A stretch of 64,000 bases of DNA from Planctomycetota bacterium (GTDB lineage: Bacteria > Planctomycetota > SZUA-567 > H5-PLA8), in contig JAKLKQ010000023.1 of assembly GCA_023150555.1 (NCBI GenBank), forward strand, positions 1 to 64,000, in the 5' to 3' direction. Below the pieces are notes generated by a model. The model did no database searches, was not told the origin of the DNA, and saw nothing but the letters and a program-made list of their open reading frames with translations. A program made the translations under genes and the position numbers. Of this stretch, positions 16,644 to 24,885 are shown piece after piece. Within the stretch, counting starts at the first letter, position 1, and every line of letters begins with the position of its first letter.

Positions 16644-17761
16644 GCGCGCGCCTCCGCGTCGCCGCGGGCCTTCCACAGCACGCCGTCCTGGAAGAAGTGG
16701 ACGATCAGCAGGCCGGATAGCACGGCCGGGCCGGCCAAATGCGCGGGGATGCCCCGCCACGCCAGCATCGCCGGGAAGCCCCGGAACAGCAGCGCGCCGA
16801 TCGCTACGCAGGCGATGACCGTGTACAGGCCGCGCCGCAGCTGCTTGTTGCCGCCCGCGGCCTCGCCGCCTCGCTCGGGATTCAGAAACGGCGCCGCGTA
16901 GAGGTACTGCAGGCCGTGGAAGACGGAGAAGACCGAGAGGTGGAGGAAGAGGTTGTAGTGCGGTTCGCCGGCGCCCGGCACCAGCCAGACGAAATGCGCC
17001 AGCGGAGGCAAGAACACGACTCCTGGCGGCAGCCGCCGGTGCTTCCAGTGCGTGTAGGCCGCCAGCCCTGCCAGGCCCAGCAGGCCTGCCAGCACGCCCA
17101 TTCCCGCCAGCAGGCGCACAAAGGTGCCGGCCGGAAGACTGGGCAGGTCGTGTTGCAGGCTGAGGAAACTCCCTGATTCGGAATGGAGTTCCGCGCAGAG
17201 GCTCGAGTAGACGAAGATCGAGAAGGTGCTGAGGCCCAGCAGCCCGCGTACCTTGGCGTCGCATTCCAATCCGGCGCGGCGCACGTAGAGCAGGCTCAGC
17301 GCGTACGTCTGCATCGCCAAGTGGTAGCCCCACCACCACAGCGTGACCTTGCACAGGCACGGCAGGACCGTGCGCGGAAACTGGATCGCCAGGAAGACGG
17401 CGTACAGCATCAAGACCGGCAGCACCACGGCCGTAAAGGCGTAGCGCTGCACTCGCGCCCGCGAGACGTACAGTGGCCAGGAAGACGCGACCATGTGCGG
17501 ATACCACAGCAGCAGAGCCAGCACGCCGGCTGCTTCAAGCATCGCCTCCTGCACTCGCGGGTCCTGGCCATCTGCCAGCAGCGCCGAACCGGCCCATGCC
17601 GCGATCGCCACTCCACCCATACTCAGGGCGTCGTACCACGCACCAAGGAAGTACAGGCCTTTCGCGGGGACCGTCGGAGCGGCGGAGGCCCCAGCCAGAG
17701 GGGGTTCGGGAAGCGGCTTGGCACGCGGGGTAGGCGGGGCGCTCTCGACCGATTCCTGCAC
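16640..17761 (-). CDS. Multi-pass membrane protein with HFFQDGVLWK motif
   Basis: About 373 residues and about 10 hydrophobic helices. Conserved-looking His motifs are HLSVFSVFHGLQYLYA and, near the C-terminus, VHFFQDGVLWK. Similar His-x3-DG-x2-W motifs occur in uncharacterised planctomycete membrane proteins. GTG at 17761 with GAGGT upstream is preferred; the frame is open to a TTG at 17800. Coupled to the cyclophilin-like gene by ATGA. Divergent from the TPR-roadblock gene. Function unknown; the buried His residues could bind metal. Confidence 0.7.
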   Translation of the reverse strand: MQESVESAPPTPRAKPLPEPPLAGASAAPTVPAKGLYFLGAWYDALSMGGVAIAAWAGSALLADGQDPRVQEAMLEAAGVLALLLWYPHMVASSWPLYVSRARVQRYAFTAVVLPVLMLYAVFLAIQFPRTVLPCLCKVTLWWWGYHLAMQTYALSLLYVRRAGLECDAKVRGLLGLSTFSIFVYSSLCAELHSESGSFLSLQHDLPSLPAGTFVRLLAGMGVLAGLLGLAGLAAYTHWKHRRLPPGVVFLPPLAHFVWLVPGAGEPHYNLFLHLSVFSVFHGLQYLYAAPFLNPERGGEAAGGNKQLRRGLYTVIACVAIGALLFRGFPAMLAWRGIPAHLAGPAVLSGLLIVHFFQDGVLWKARGDAEARA

Positions 17762-17879
17762 GTCGTTACCTCGCAAGGTGCCTAAAAAGGGGGCCAACAA
17801 AGCATTGTAAACCCAAACGGCCGCATTCCGACGCCTTTTTCAGCCCTCCAAACCCCTTAAAGTGGTTCCCAAACAATGC

Positions 17880-17908
17880 TTGACAGAGCGCCCAAAGGCT
17901 TCTATTAG
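17880..17908 (+). promoter_or_regulatory. Sigma70-like promoter
   Basis: TTGACA (17880-17885), a 17-base spacer and TATTAG (17903-17908). It faces the TPR-roadblock gene and predicts a leader of about 140 nt. The leader contains two short hairpins (GCTGT/ACAGC near 17960; AGCTCGG/CCGAGCT near 18001-18029). Confidence 0.65.
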
Positions 17909-18056
17909 TTAAGAGCACGCCACGGTCATGGGGCACAGGACCGGGACCGGACCAAAAGCTGTCGAACAGCCATTGGCCCTTCCGGGACCTGTCGGGAGTC
18001 AGCTCGGCTTGGCCTGAAATCCGAGCTCTTCATAATCAGGAGTCTCGATAAGGCTT

Positions 18057-19181
18057 ATGCCCCTATTCGATTTCCTGACCAACTGGCGCACCAGCAGCAA
18101 AATCAAGTCGCTGGAAGCGCAGTTGCGTGGACGGCCTACCCCTCAGATCTACCTCCAACTGGCGGACGCCTACAAACAGGCGGGGAACTCGCATAAAGCC
18201 GCGCAGATCCTGAAGTTAGGAGCTTCGCGCTTCCCCAGCGCCCCCGAGATCAGCAGGCGCCAGGCCGAGGCGGAGAAAATCGAGCGCGAGAACGAGAAGC
18301 GCCGCCTGAAGGAACGCATCCAGACGCACCCCAACCAGATCCTGTACGCCCGGCTGGCCGAACTCTACAAGGCCGACGGAGACATCGACCGCACCGTGGA
18401 GATCGCGGAAGCGGGGATCAAGGCCTTCCCGCGGTATGGCGGCACCTACATGGTGCTCGGCCAGGTCTTCATCGATCGCCAGGACTGGGACAAGGCCTGC
18501 TCGTACCTCGAGAAGAGCGTCGAGCTGGACAAGTACAACTACATGGCCCTGAAGCTGTTGGCCCAGGTCTATATGCAGTTGGGCCGGCCCGCAGACGCCG
18601 CGCGGCGCCTGGAGGACATCCTCTATTTTGCGCCCGGCGACGAGGCGATCCTCGAGCTGCTCAAGAAGGCCAAGGAGGCAGCCGGTGAGTCCATCGAGCC
18701 CGCCGCAAAGGTCAGCAGCGCCGAGTCCAGCGTCTTCCCCGATCCGCGCAAGGCCAGTGCTTCCGGCCAGCGCAAGACGATCACGCTCGGGCGCCTAGCC
18801 GACCAGCAGGCCGGCAGCCCCACCGCCGCGCGCGACCGCGCGCTGAACGAAGGCGTGGTCGTGATCCGCCAAGTCGAAGGCGTCGACGGCGTCATCCTGG
18901 TCGACCAGTACGGCCTGGTGGTCGCCGCGGACCTGGACGAGTCCATCGACGAAGGCTTGGCCGGCGCGCTGATCACGAACGTCTATCGCACGGCCAGCGG
19001 CAACGCCGCGCAGCTGGGCGTCGGCGTCTTCGAGGAAGGCCTGATCGAAGGCGAGACCGGCAACGTCCACCTCGCGCAGGTCGGCGAGATGATCCTGGCC
19101 GTCTTCGCGAATCGCAAAGTCAAGATGGGGCTACTGGAAAAGAGCATTCGCGATTTCGCGATGAGCGTGATCGAGAGCTGA
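18057..19181 (+). CDS. TPR protein with C-terminal roadblock/LC7 domain
   Basis: 374 residues. Residues 15-210 are five to six TPRs (IYLQLADAYKQAGNSHKAAQ, LYARLAELYKADGDIDRTVE, NYMALKLLAQVYMQLGRPAD). A Ser/Ala linker leads to a roadblock/LC7 fold (about 262-372, VIRQVEGVDGVILVDQYGLVV). Roadblock proteins (MglB family) regulate small Ras-like GTPases. No GTPase gene is in the window. Co-directional with the stand-alone roadblock gene 16 bases downstream; a consensus promoter lies at 17880. Confidence 0.88.
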   Translation: MPLFDFLTNWRTSSKIKSLEAQLRGRPTPQIYLQLADAYKQAGNSHKAAQILKLGASRFPSAPEISRRQAEAEKIERENEKRRLKERIQTHPNQILYARLAELYKADGDIDRTVEIAEAGIKAFPRYGGTYMVLGQVFIDRQDWDKACSYLEKSVELDKYNYMALKLLAQVYMQLGRPADAARRLEDILYFAPGDEAILELLKKAKEAAGESIEPAAKVSSAESSVFPDPRKASASGQRKTITLGRLADQQAGSPTAARDRALNEGVVVIRQVEGVDGVILVDQYGLVVAADLDESIDEGLAGALITNVYRTASGNAAQLGVGVFEEGLIEGETGNVHLAQVGEMILAVFANRKVKMGLLEKSIRDFAMSVIES

Positions 19182-19197
19182 CCGGGAGCCGCGAAAA

Positions 19198-19545
19198 ATG
19201 CAGAGCATCCTCGCTAAACTCAACAAGACCCAGGGCGTGCGCGGGTCGATGGTGGTCAACCGCGACGGCATCGTCGTCGCCGCCGACTTCAGCGTGGACC
19301 TGGACGAGACCGGCATCGGCGCGGTCGCCAGCAGCATCCTGGCGGCGCTGGAAGGGGCCGTGAAGCGCATCAAGATCGGCAAGTTAAAGCGTTTTGTGAT
19401 CACGGGTAACGAGAACAAGGTGGCGATGGTCGACACCGGCCCAACGATCCTGCTGGTGATCCTGGACCGCGAAGCCAACATGGGGCTGCTGAACGTGGAA
19501 CTCAACGAGGCCGTCGCCGAGGTCGCCGCAAACGCCAAGATGTAG
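19198..19545 (+). CDS. Roadblock/LC7 domain protein (MglB-like)
   Basis: 115 residues that are all one roadblock fold: KLNKTQGVRGSMVVNRDGIV, then VASSILAALEGAVKRI and NMGLLNVELNEAVAEV. It resembles the C-terminal domain of the preceding protein and may form a heterodimer with it. The family acts as GTPase-activating or scaffold protein for MglA-like GTPases. GGGAG precedes ATG. A strong terminator follows. Confidence 0.88.
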   Translation: MQSILAKLNKTQGVRGSMVVNRDGIVVAADFSVDLDETGIGAVASSILAALEGAVKRIKIGKLKRFVITGNENKVAMVDTGPTILLVILDREANMGLLNVELNEAVAEVAANAKM

Positions 19546-19574
19546 GGAACGCATCGTAAATTCGCCGAATCCGA

Positions 19575-19600
19575 AACGGGCTGCAACAGCCCGTTTTTTC
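19575..19600 (+). terminator. Rho-independent terminator
   Basis: AACGGGCT (19575-19582) pairs with AGCCCGTT (19588-19595) around GCAAC, followed by T residues. It ends the TPR-roadblock/roadblock transcript. Confidence 0.88.
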
Positions 19601-19620
19601 ATGCCCTCCGATAGCTCAAA

Positions 19621-19800
19621 CAGACTGTTTGCACTACGCGCACTCCTGCACCTTGTGTGCCAGCCGAATTTGCCCTACTTGGTGCATGTTACATAGGTTG
19701 TTATATGTTTTGCACGACGAGCAGCACGGCGTGCAATGTAACACCCCACCCGAGGTGCAGAGCGTTTCACGATGCCGGTTTTTGCACGATGTGTGAATGC
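19621..19800. other. Intergenic island rich in GTGCA/TGCAC words
   Basis: No gene seen. Seven exact TGCAC/GTGCA words occur in about 180 bases (near 19629, 19647, 19682, 19711, 19731, 19755, 19783), plus GTTACAT/ATGTAAC words. The segment 19722-19745 matches, on the opposite strand, 48540-48563 at 22 of 24 positions. TGCACGATGTG at 19783-19793 recurs inverted at 48463-48473. Confidence 0.6.
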
Positions 19801-19811
19801 CTCGCTAATGA

Positions 19812-19846
19812 CCCCCCCCCCCCCCCGGTCGGTTTGGGGACCGGGG
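19812..19846. repeat. C15 homopolymer followed by GC hairpin
   Basis: Fifteen consecutive C (19812-19826) run into a hairpin, CCCCGGTC (19823-19830) with GACCGGGG (19839-19846) and an 8-base loop. It lies 28 bases beyond the stop of the giant minus-strand gene and could slow or end its transcription, although no U-tract follows on that strand. The tract length may be unreliable in assembly. Confidence 0.7.
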
Positions 19847-19873
19847 ATTTTAGCGGCGGATTGGGGCTGGCCG

Positions 19874-22800
19874 TTACGGGGCGATCTTCTTGCCGGATTC
19901 GGTGAAGACGTTGCTCGGGCTGAGCTTCGCCCGCACCTTGAACATCAGCGGGAGCACGATCGTGTCGTCGACGACGCCGTCGGCCGGCGCGCGGTCGACG
20001 AAGACGGTGACGTTGACGATCGGCGAGAGGCCCGTGACCGCAGAGGTCAACGGTGCGCCCTGGTCGAAGGGTTCGAAGTTGCCCTTCATGCACTTCGCGT
20101 CCAGCCGGATCCTCGAAGCCTTGTACTTCACGGTGACCTTGGGGAAGAAGTTCGGCCCGAAGAGCGGCCCGAGCTGGCCCTTACCCACGCCGTTGCTGTC
20201 CAGGACGATCGAGCTGCCGCCGGCGATGTCGCCGATGGGGCGGCCGTTGAAGTCGAAGGCCAAGCGGTCGCCGGTGTTGAAGACGACGCCTTCGAGCCAG
20301 ATCTTGGCGTAGTCCTTGCCGCTCTCGGAGTTGCTGGCGGTGGTGGCCTTGTACTTGACCTTGCCGTTGCCGACGAAGAGCCCCTGGTTGTTGATGGACT
20401 CGGAGGAGTCTATTTCCACCTCCGCGAAGAGGATCTGTCCCGTGTTCACGTCGGTCACCGTCAGCGTGTAGGTGTACGGCCCGGCCACGGCCGGCGGCGT
20501 GACCGTGCCGGGGTCTTCGACCGACGAGGTGAACCCACCGGGCCCGGTCCAGGCGATGAGGTAGACGCCCGACCCGCCGGTGATGGTGCCGGCGAGGCTG
20601 ATGGAATCGCCGGCGAAGATCTGCAGGCTGGTGCCGGTGATGGTGGTGCCGGCGATGACGTACGTGCCTTCGGCGGTGACGGTCAGGCCCGATTCGACGA
20701 CGAAGATGTCCAGCGTCGCGGTGCCGGTGAAGCCCAGGCTGTCGGTCACGGTCACCTGCACCGTGTTCAGGCCCGGTACGACCGTGGGCGTGAAGGTTGG
20801 CGTGTCGATGATGGGCCCGCTGTGGATCGTGGTGCTGCCGGCGGTGAGGTCCACCCAGGTGGCGTCGACGTAGGTGCCGCCGGCTTGCGGCGAGCCGCCC
20901 GTGGCGGTGACGGAAAGCACCGAGGTGCCGCCGCCGGGCAGGGACAGGTCGATGAAGGCCGGGGTCGAGACCGGCACGGGTACGATCGGGTCGACCAGCG
21001 TGGCGGTGACGTCGGCGCTGTTGGTGAGGCCATAGGTATCGGTGACCGTGAGAGTGTAGACGACGTTGACCGGGTTTACGGACGTGGAGGTCGGCGTGTC
21101 GGAATCGTTCTGCGACGTGGAGTTAAAGGGCTGGGACAACTCATCCCACTCGAAGCTGTAGCTGCCGCTGCCGCCGGTGGCCGATCCGAGCAGGTCCACC
21201 GTCTCGCCTTCCACGACGATCACGCTCGTGCCGCTCTGGCTCGTCGGCGTGTGCTCGATGGTGGGGGTGGCCGACAGGGCAGTGCTAACGAAAATGATGT
21301 CCACCGTGCCGGTGGCGACGGTGCTGACGTCGTCGGTGACCTGCACCTGAATGGTGATCAGGGTGTCCTGGGGCGAAACGATGGTCGCGGTCGGGTTCTC
21401 CAGCGTGTTGTTGTCGAAGGTGACCGTGGCGCCGCCGGTCAGCACCGTCCAGACGTAGGTGTACTCGGGATCCGTCCCGACCGGCGGGATGGGCACGCCG
21501 CCGACGGGGTTGGCGAAGAGGTTCCACTGTTCGCCGGTCGCCTCGAAGCCGGCCGCCGGCGTGGCGGTGGGCGCGGTGGACAGCGGCGGCGTGATGAAAA
21601 CGAGCACGGTCTCGGTGGTGGTGTTGCCCAGGCTGTCGGTGACCGTTACCTGGAAGACATAGTCGCCTTCGGCCGTGAAGAGCTGGCTGAAGCTCTTGTT
21701 GGTGTTGTCCGGCACGGCGGGCGCAAGCGCGTCCATGTCCTCCCAGAGGTACGTGTACGGTCCGGTGCCGCCGGTCGGGTTGCTGTCGAAGGTGACGTTG
21801 ACCGGCGGGCCCTGCGCGAAGGGATTGGCGCCGTTTGCCGTCGCGTTGGCCAGGAACGGCGCGGCGCCGGTCTCGTAGGCGCCGATCGAATCGGCGGCCC
21901 CCTGCGGGCGCGCGGTGCCGAGGATGTCGTCGGCCGGAGCAAAGGCGGCCGAGCCGGCGTCCAGGAGCGTGCTGGTGGTGGAAAGCTGGTACGGATCAGG
22001 CAGCAGGTTACAGAAGACCGGATCGGCGGTGAGGCTTCCACCGGAGATCGCCTGGTTTGCACCGTTGACGAGAATATTGTTGCTCGTGTTGCCGAAGAAG
22101 TCGCAGATCGCGTCGGTCACGGTCATGGTGCCGGTGGTGACGCCGTCGATTACACTGGCGTCGATGCCATTGCCGGCGTTGCCGGCGAAGATCGTATTTT
22201 GCGCGGTGACGGTGCTTGTCGAGCCGACGACGTCGCTGACCAGAAACAGGCCGTCGCCGCCGTTGTCCGCGACGGTGCAGTTGACGAGCGTGGCCTGAAA
22301 GGGCGCGCCCTTAATGCCGCCGCCCAGGGAAATGTTTCCGATCAACCGAATGCCGTCGCTGCTGTTGTTGGCGACGAGAACATTAGTTGCGTTCAAGATG
22401 AAGAATCGCGCGGGCGCGTTACCGTCGTCCTGCTGGCGGAAAAAACCGATACCGCCGTTGTTCGCGATTTTGACACGCGTCAGGTTTACCGTGGAGGCCG
22501 TATTGATATGCCAGAAACTCACGTCGTCGAAGGATACGCCGTCGGAAAAGCAGTTTGAGATAGAAGTGTCTGTTATGGAGAAGGTAAAGCCCGGCCCAAA
22601 GGAGGGGTTGCCCGAATAAACATCTACCGCAAGCCCCTTGCCGCCGGCGCTGGTTATGCTGCAATCCGAGATCTGGCTGCCGGTCGGGTCACCGATTAGG
22701 TAAACGGCATTGCCGGTACCGCTGTTTTGCCCGCCAAGGATGGTGCAATTGCTGGCGGTGATCACACAGGTTAAGGCGGTCCTTGCATATTCCAGATGCA

Positions 22801-24349
22801 CGCCATCTCCATTTGCGCTGATCGTGCAGTCGTTCAAGGTCAAGGCGATGGGCGCGCTGTCGACGTTGCTGGGGTTGAGGAGATGGATGCCGTTCGCTAC
22901 GCCCGCGAAGTCGAAGAGGTGGAAGGCGATAGTCTTGCCCTCGTCGTGGAAGGTTCCTGTAGCTCTAAAAAAGAAACCGGGTTCGTCCACCGTGCCGTCG
23001 CCGTCGGTAACCAGCGTACGCCCGGTCTGGGCCGGCGTGGTGTCCACGTTCTGCCAGCCGCCTTCGAATTCAACGTCGACGTCTCCGGTGTTCTGATTGC
23101 GCGTGGCCACGTTGTAGGTGCCTGCCTGCACGTTGACTATAGTGTGCCCCAAACTGTTGCTGAGCGTATTCAGCGCTTTCTGCATCGTCGCGAAGGCGGT
23201 GCCCCACGAAAGGCCATCGTTGGTGTCGTTGCCGCTCCCGTCGCCGCGCACGAATAGGACCGAGGGAATGAACCAGTTGGTGGTGCCGCCAGAGTCGACG
23301 GACACAAGCGGGTTGACTGGGAAAGAAGCCAGGTTGTTGGAATCCGAAACGTCCAGAAAGATCCTCGTCGTTACGGTGGCTGGATCGATGAAGAATTCCG
23401 TTCCGCCAACGGAGGACGCGATCGTCAACAGGGAGCTGAAGGAACTGCCGCTCATCGACAGGTTTCCACTAACCGTTGTCGTGCTGCCTGCCTCGAACAG
23501 GACTGTCCTGCCGCCCCCGGTCAATGTGAGGTTGTTGAAGGTGATATCCCCCGTCACGGTGCCTGTGGTGGTCGGCGAGATGGACACCGTCCCGCCGTTG
23601 GCATCGAAGGTGCCGCCTGAGAACGTCAGATTGGTCCTAACGGTCAATATGCCTGCTGGGGACTTGAAGGTACCGCTGCTGACCAGAAGGGAGCCAGCGA
23701 TGGTCATGTTGCCGGTAGCGCCATCGAAGGTGCCGCCCGTAATGTTGCAGTTGCTGTTTACCGTCAAGGTGCTTGTGGTTTTCGTGAAGGTCCCGCCGCT
23801 GACCAGGAGGGAGCCAGTGATGGTCATGTTGCCCGAAGAGCCATTGAAGGAGCCGCCCGAAATGTCGCAGTTGCCGCCAACCGTCATGGTGCTTGTTGAT
23901 TTCGTGAATGTACCGGCGTTGAGAATGAGATCTCCATCCAATGTAATTGTCGTCGAACCGCCGGTAAAGGTTCCCGTGGTGCCTGTGGCCATCGTGAAGT
24001 CCGACGCCCGCACGCGCATCGTAAACGTAGATTGGCTCAACGTTCCCGTGTAACCGCTGCGGATTTCAATGCCTGCCACGTCGATGTTGGCGGAAAGCGT
24101 ACAGCCGGCCGTCGAGGCAAACGCGAAGTCGGTGGTGTCGGTGAAAATGGCGACGTCCGTGGAACCGGGTACGGTGGTGGTCGCGCCGGCCGTGGTTGCC
24201 CAATTGCTGGCGTTGCCAAACAACCCGTCGAGTCCAGCATTCGTCCACACCTTGTCCTCCGCGTGCGCGGCGCTCGAACCGAGCGCCACGGCAAGCACCA
24301 CCGCGAGCAGGGCCAGGGACCGCGTGTTCGTAATCGCTAACCGCGCCAT
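19874..24349 (-). CDS. Giant secreted beta-helix / PKD-type surface protein
   Basis: 1491 residues. A signal peptide (LALLAVVLAVALGSSAAHA) is followed by Thr/Gly-rich beta repeats (about 60-330), including near-identical 40-residue units (SGGTFTKTTSTLTV, GNMTIAGSLLVSSG). A parallel beta-helix of DUF1565/pectate-lyase-like type spans about 362-835 (GDGSGNDTNDGLSWGTAFAT; end signature GTARPQGAADSIGAYE). Several PKD/Ig-like domains follow (about 845-1300, SNPTGGTGPYTYLWEDM). The C-terminal 180-residue module (from VKYKATTASNSESGKDYAK) resembles the two small secreted proteins upstream. AAGGAG precedes ATG. Probable adhesin or cell-surface matrix protein. Confidence 0.88.
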   Translation of the reverse strand: MARLAITNTRSLALLAVVLAVALGSSAAHAEDKVWTNAGLDGLFGNASNWATTAGATTTVPGSTDVAIFTDTTDFAFASTAGCTLSANIDVAGIEIRSGYTGTLSQSTFTMRVRASDFTMATGTTGTFTGGSTTITLDGDLILNAGTFTKSTSTMTVGGNCDISGGSFNGSSGNMTITGSLLVSGGTFTKTTSTLTVNSNCNITGGTFDGATGNMTIAGSLLVSSGTFKSPAGILTVRTNLTFSGGTFDANGGTVSISPTTTGTVTGDITFNNLTLTGGGRTVLFEAGSTTTVSGNLSMSGSSFSSLLTIASSVGGTEFFIDPATVTTRIFLDVSDSNNLASFPVNPLVSVDSGGTTNWFIPSVLFVRGDGSGNDTNDGLSWGTAFATMQKALNTLSNSLGHTIVNVQAGTYNVATRNQNTGDVDVEFEGGWQNVDTTPAQTGRTLVTDGDGTVDEPGFFFRATGTFHDEGKTIAFHLFDFAGVANGIHLLNPSNVDSAPIALTLNDCTISANGDGVHLEYARTALTCVITASNCTILGGQNSGTGNAVYLIGDPTGSQISDCSITSAGGKGLAVDVYSGNPSFGPGFTFSITDTSISNCFSDGVSFDDVSFWHINTASTVNLTRVKIANNGGIGFFRQQDDGNAPARFFILNATNVLVANNSSDGIRLIGNISLGGGIKGAPFQATLVNCTVADNGGDGLFLVSDVVGSTSTVTAQNTIFAGNAGNGIDASVIDGVTTGTMTVTDAICDFFGNTSNNILVNGANQAISGGSLTADPVFCNLLPDPYQLSTTSTLLDAGSAAFAPADDILGTARPQGAADSIGAYETGAAPFLANATANGANPFAQGPPVNVTFDSNPTGGTGPYTYLWEDMDALAPAVPDNTNKSFSQLFTAEGDYVFQVTVTDSLGNTTTETVLVFITPPLSTAPTATPAAGFEATGEQWNLFANPVGGVPIPPVGTDPEYTYVWTVLTGGATVTFDNNTLENPTATIVSPQDTLITIQVQVTDDVSTVATGTVDIIFVSTALSATPTIEHTPTSQSGTSVIVVEGETVDLLGSATGGSGSYSFEWDELSQPFNSTSQNDSDTPTSTSVNPVNVVYTLTVTDTYGLTNSADVTATLVDPIVPVPVSTPAFIDLSLPGGGTSVLSVTATGGSPQAGGTYVDATWVDLTAGSTTIHSGPIIDTPTFTPTVVPGLNTVQVTVTDSLGFTGTATLDIFVVESGLTVTAEGTYVIAGTTITGTSLQIFAGDSISLAGTITGGSGVYLIAWTGPGGFTSSVEDPGTVTPPAVAGPYTYTLTVTDVNTGQILFAEVEIDSSESINNQGLFVGNGKVKYKATTASNSESGKDYAKIWLEGVVFNTGDRLAFDFNGRPIGDIAGGSSIVLDSNGVGKGQLGPLFGPNFFPKVTVKYKASRIRLDAKCMKGNFEPFDQGAPLTSAVTGLSPIVNVTVFVDRAPADGVVDDTIVLPLMFKVRAKLSPSNVFTESGKKIAP

Positions 24350-24355
24350 CGTGGG

Positions 24356-24373
24356 CTACTCCTTACCGAGTAG
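24356..24373 (-). promoter_or_regulatory. Hairpin overlapping the ribosome binding site
   Basis: In the minus-strand mRNA CUACUC (24373-24368) can pair with GAGUAG (24361-24356) around GGUAAG. The Shine-Dalgarno AAGGAG of the giant gene overlaps the loop and 3' arm. This could tune translation; the stem is only 6 bp. Confidence 0.4.
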
Positions 24374-24736
24374 GGTTCGAATCCTTCGGCCTGAAAGATC
24401 CGCAATCCGGAAAATACGAAACGAATCCCAAATGGGATGAGCCTTGAAGGCCCGGCTCAATCCGTAATCAGGGCAGACTAAGATGAAAATTATTATAGGC
24501 CGCGCTTGTGCACTGGCAACCCTTTTCGGCCCCCCGACCGCAGCCCTGCCTTTTGCGTAACGCCTGTACGGCCCAACCGTTGGGAATAGCTACGGGAATT
24601 AAAGGAGTTCCCGCGCACGAGGTGCACCCAGCCGCCTATGTTAGTGAAATAGGAGGGGTCTGAGGATTACCTAAAATCGGTGGGATGGGATGTTATCGCC
24701 AGGCCCATGAACGGGGGCGTGGCACGGCCCGCTACT
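24374..24736. other. Intergenic region with palindromes, no gene seen
   Basis: Contains the palindrome ATCCCAAATGGGAT (24425-24438) and a GAGCC/GGCTC hairpin (24439-24458), both in the leader of the giant gene. An AT-rich stretch is at 24483-24498 (AAAATTATTATAGG), with TGCAC words near 24510 and GAGGTGCACC near 24620. Possible promoter region for the minus-strand gene; no exact promoter assigned. Confidence 0.4.
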
Positions 24737-24805
24737 TCATAGCGTCTGCTGGTTTATGGTCGGCAGCAGCACGGCGAGTACGGCGACCATTCGTTTGAGC
24801 TTCAT
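24737..24805 (-). pseudogene. Truncated paralogue: signal peptide remnant of the small secreted family
   Basis: ATG at 24805 opens MKLKRMVAVLAVLLPTINQQ, nearly the same signal peptide as the intact neighbour at 25536 (MKLKLLVAVLGAI), then stops after 22 codons. No mature domain follows. It looks like the 5' end of a third or fourth family copy left by deletion or recombination. A real short peptide cannot be ruled out. Confidence 0.5.
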
Positions 24806-24885
24806 GGCAGAATTTCTTGGCAAACGGGTCGGGCGGCTGCAACCGGGCACTGGCCCGTCGGCCTCCGCCGCCCTCGCGGCGGCGC

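Noticed and set aside
15582..17507. Treating 15582-17507 as one 641-residue protein
   Set aside because: The N-terminal part is an off-frame reading of the multi-TM gene; a signal peptide begins at 16643 with ATGA coupling.
19772..22558. Very long plus-strand open frame (about 930 codons) opposite the giant secreted gene
   Set aside because: Val/Gly/Arg/Asp-rich reading of the complementary strand of a clear beta-helix/PKD gene; no domain, no SD. Long antisense frames are expected in high-GC DNA.
24480..24640. Riboswitch in the leader of the giant gene
   Set aside because: Palindromes are present but none of the consensus cores I know (GEMM, cobalamin, SAM, TPP) was recognised.
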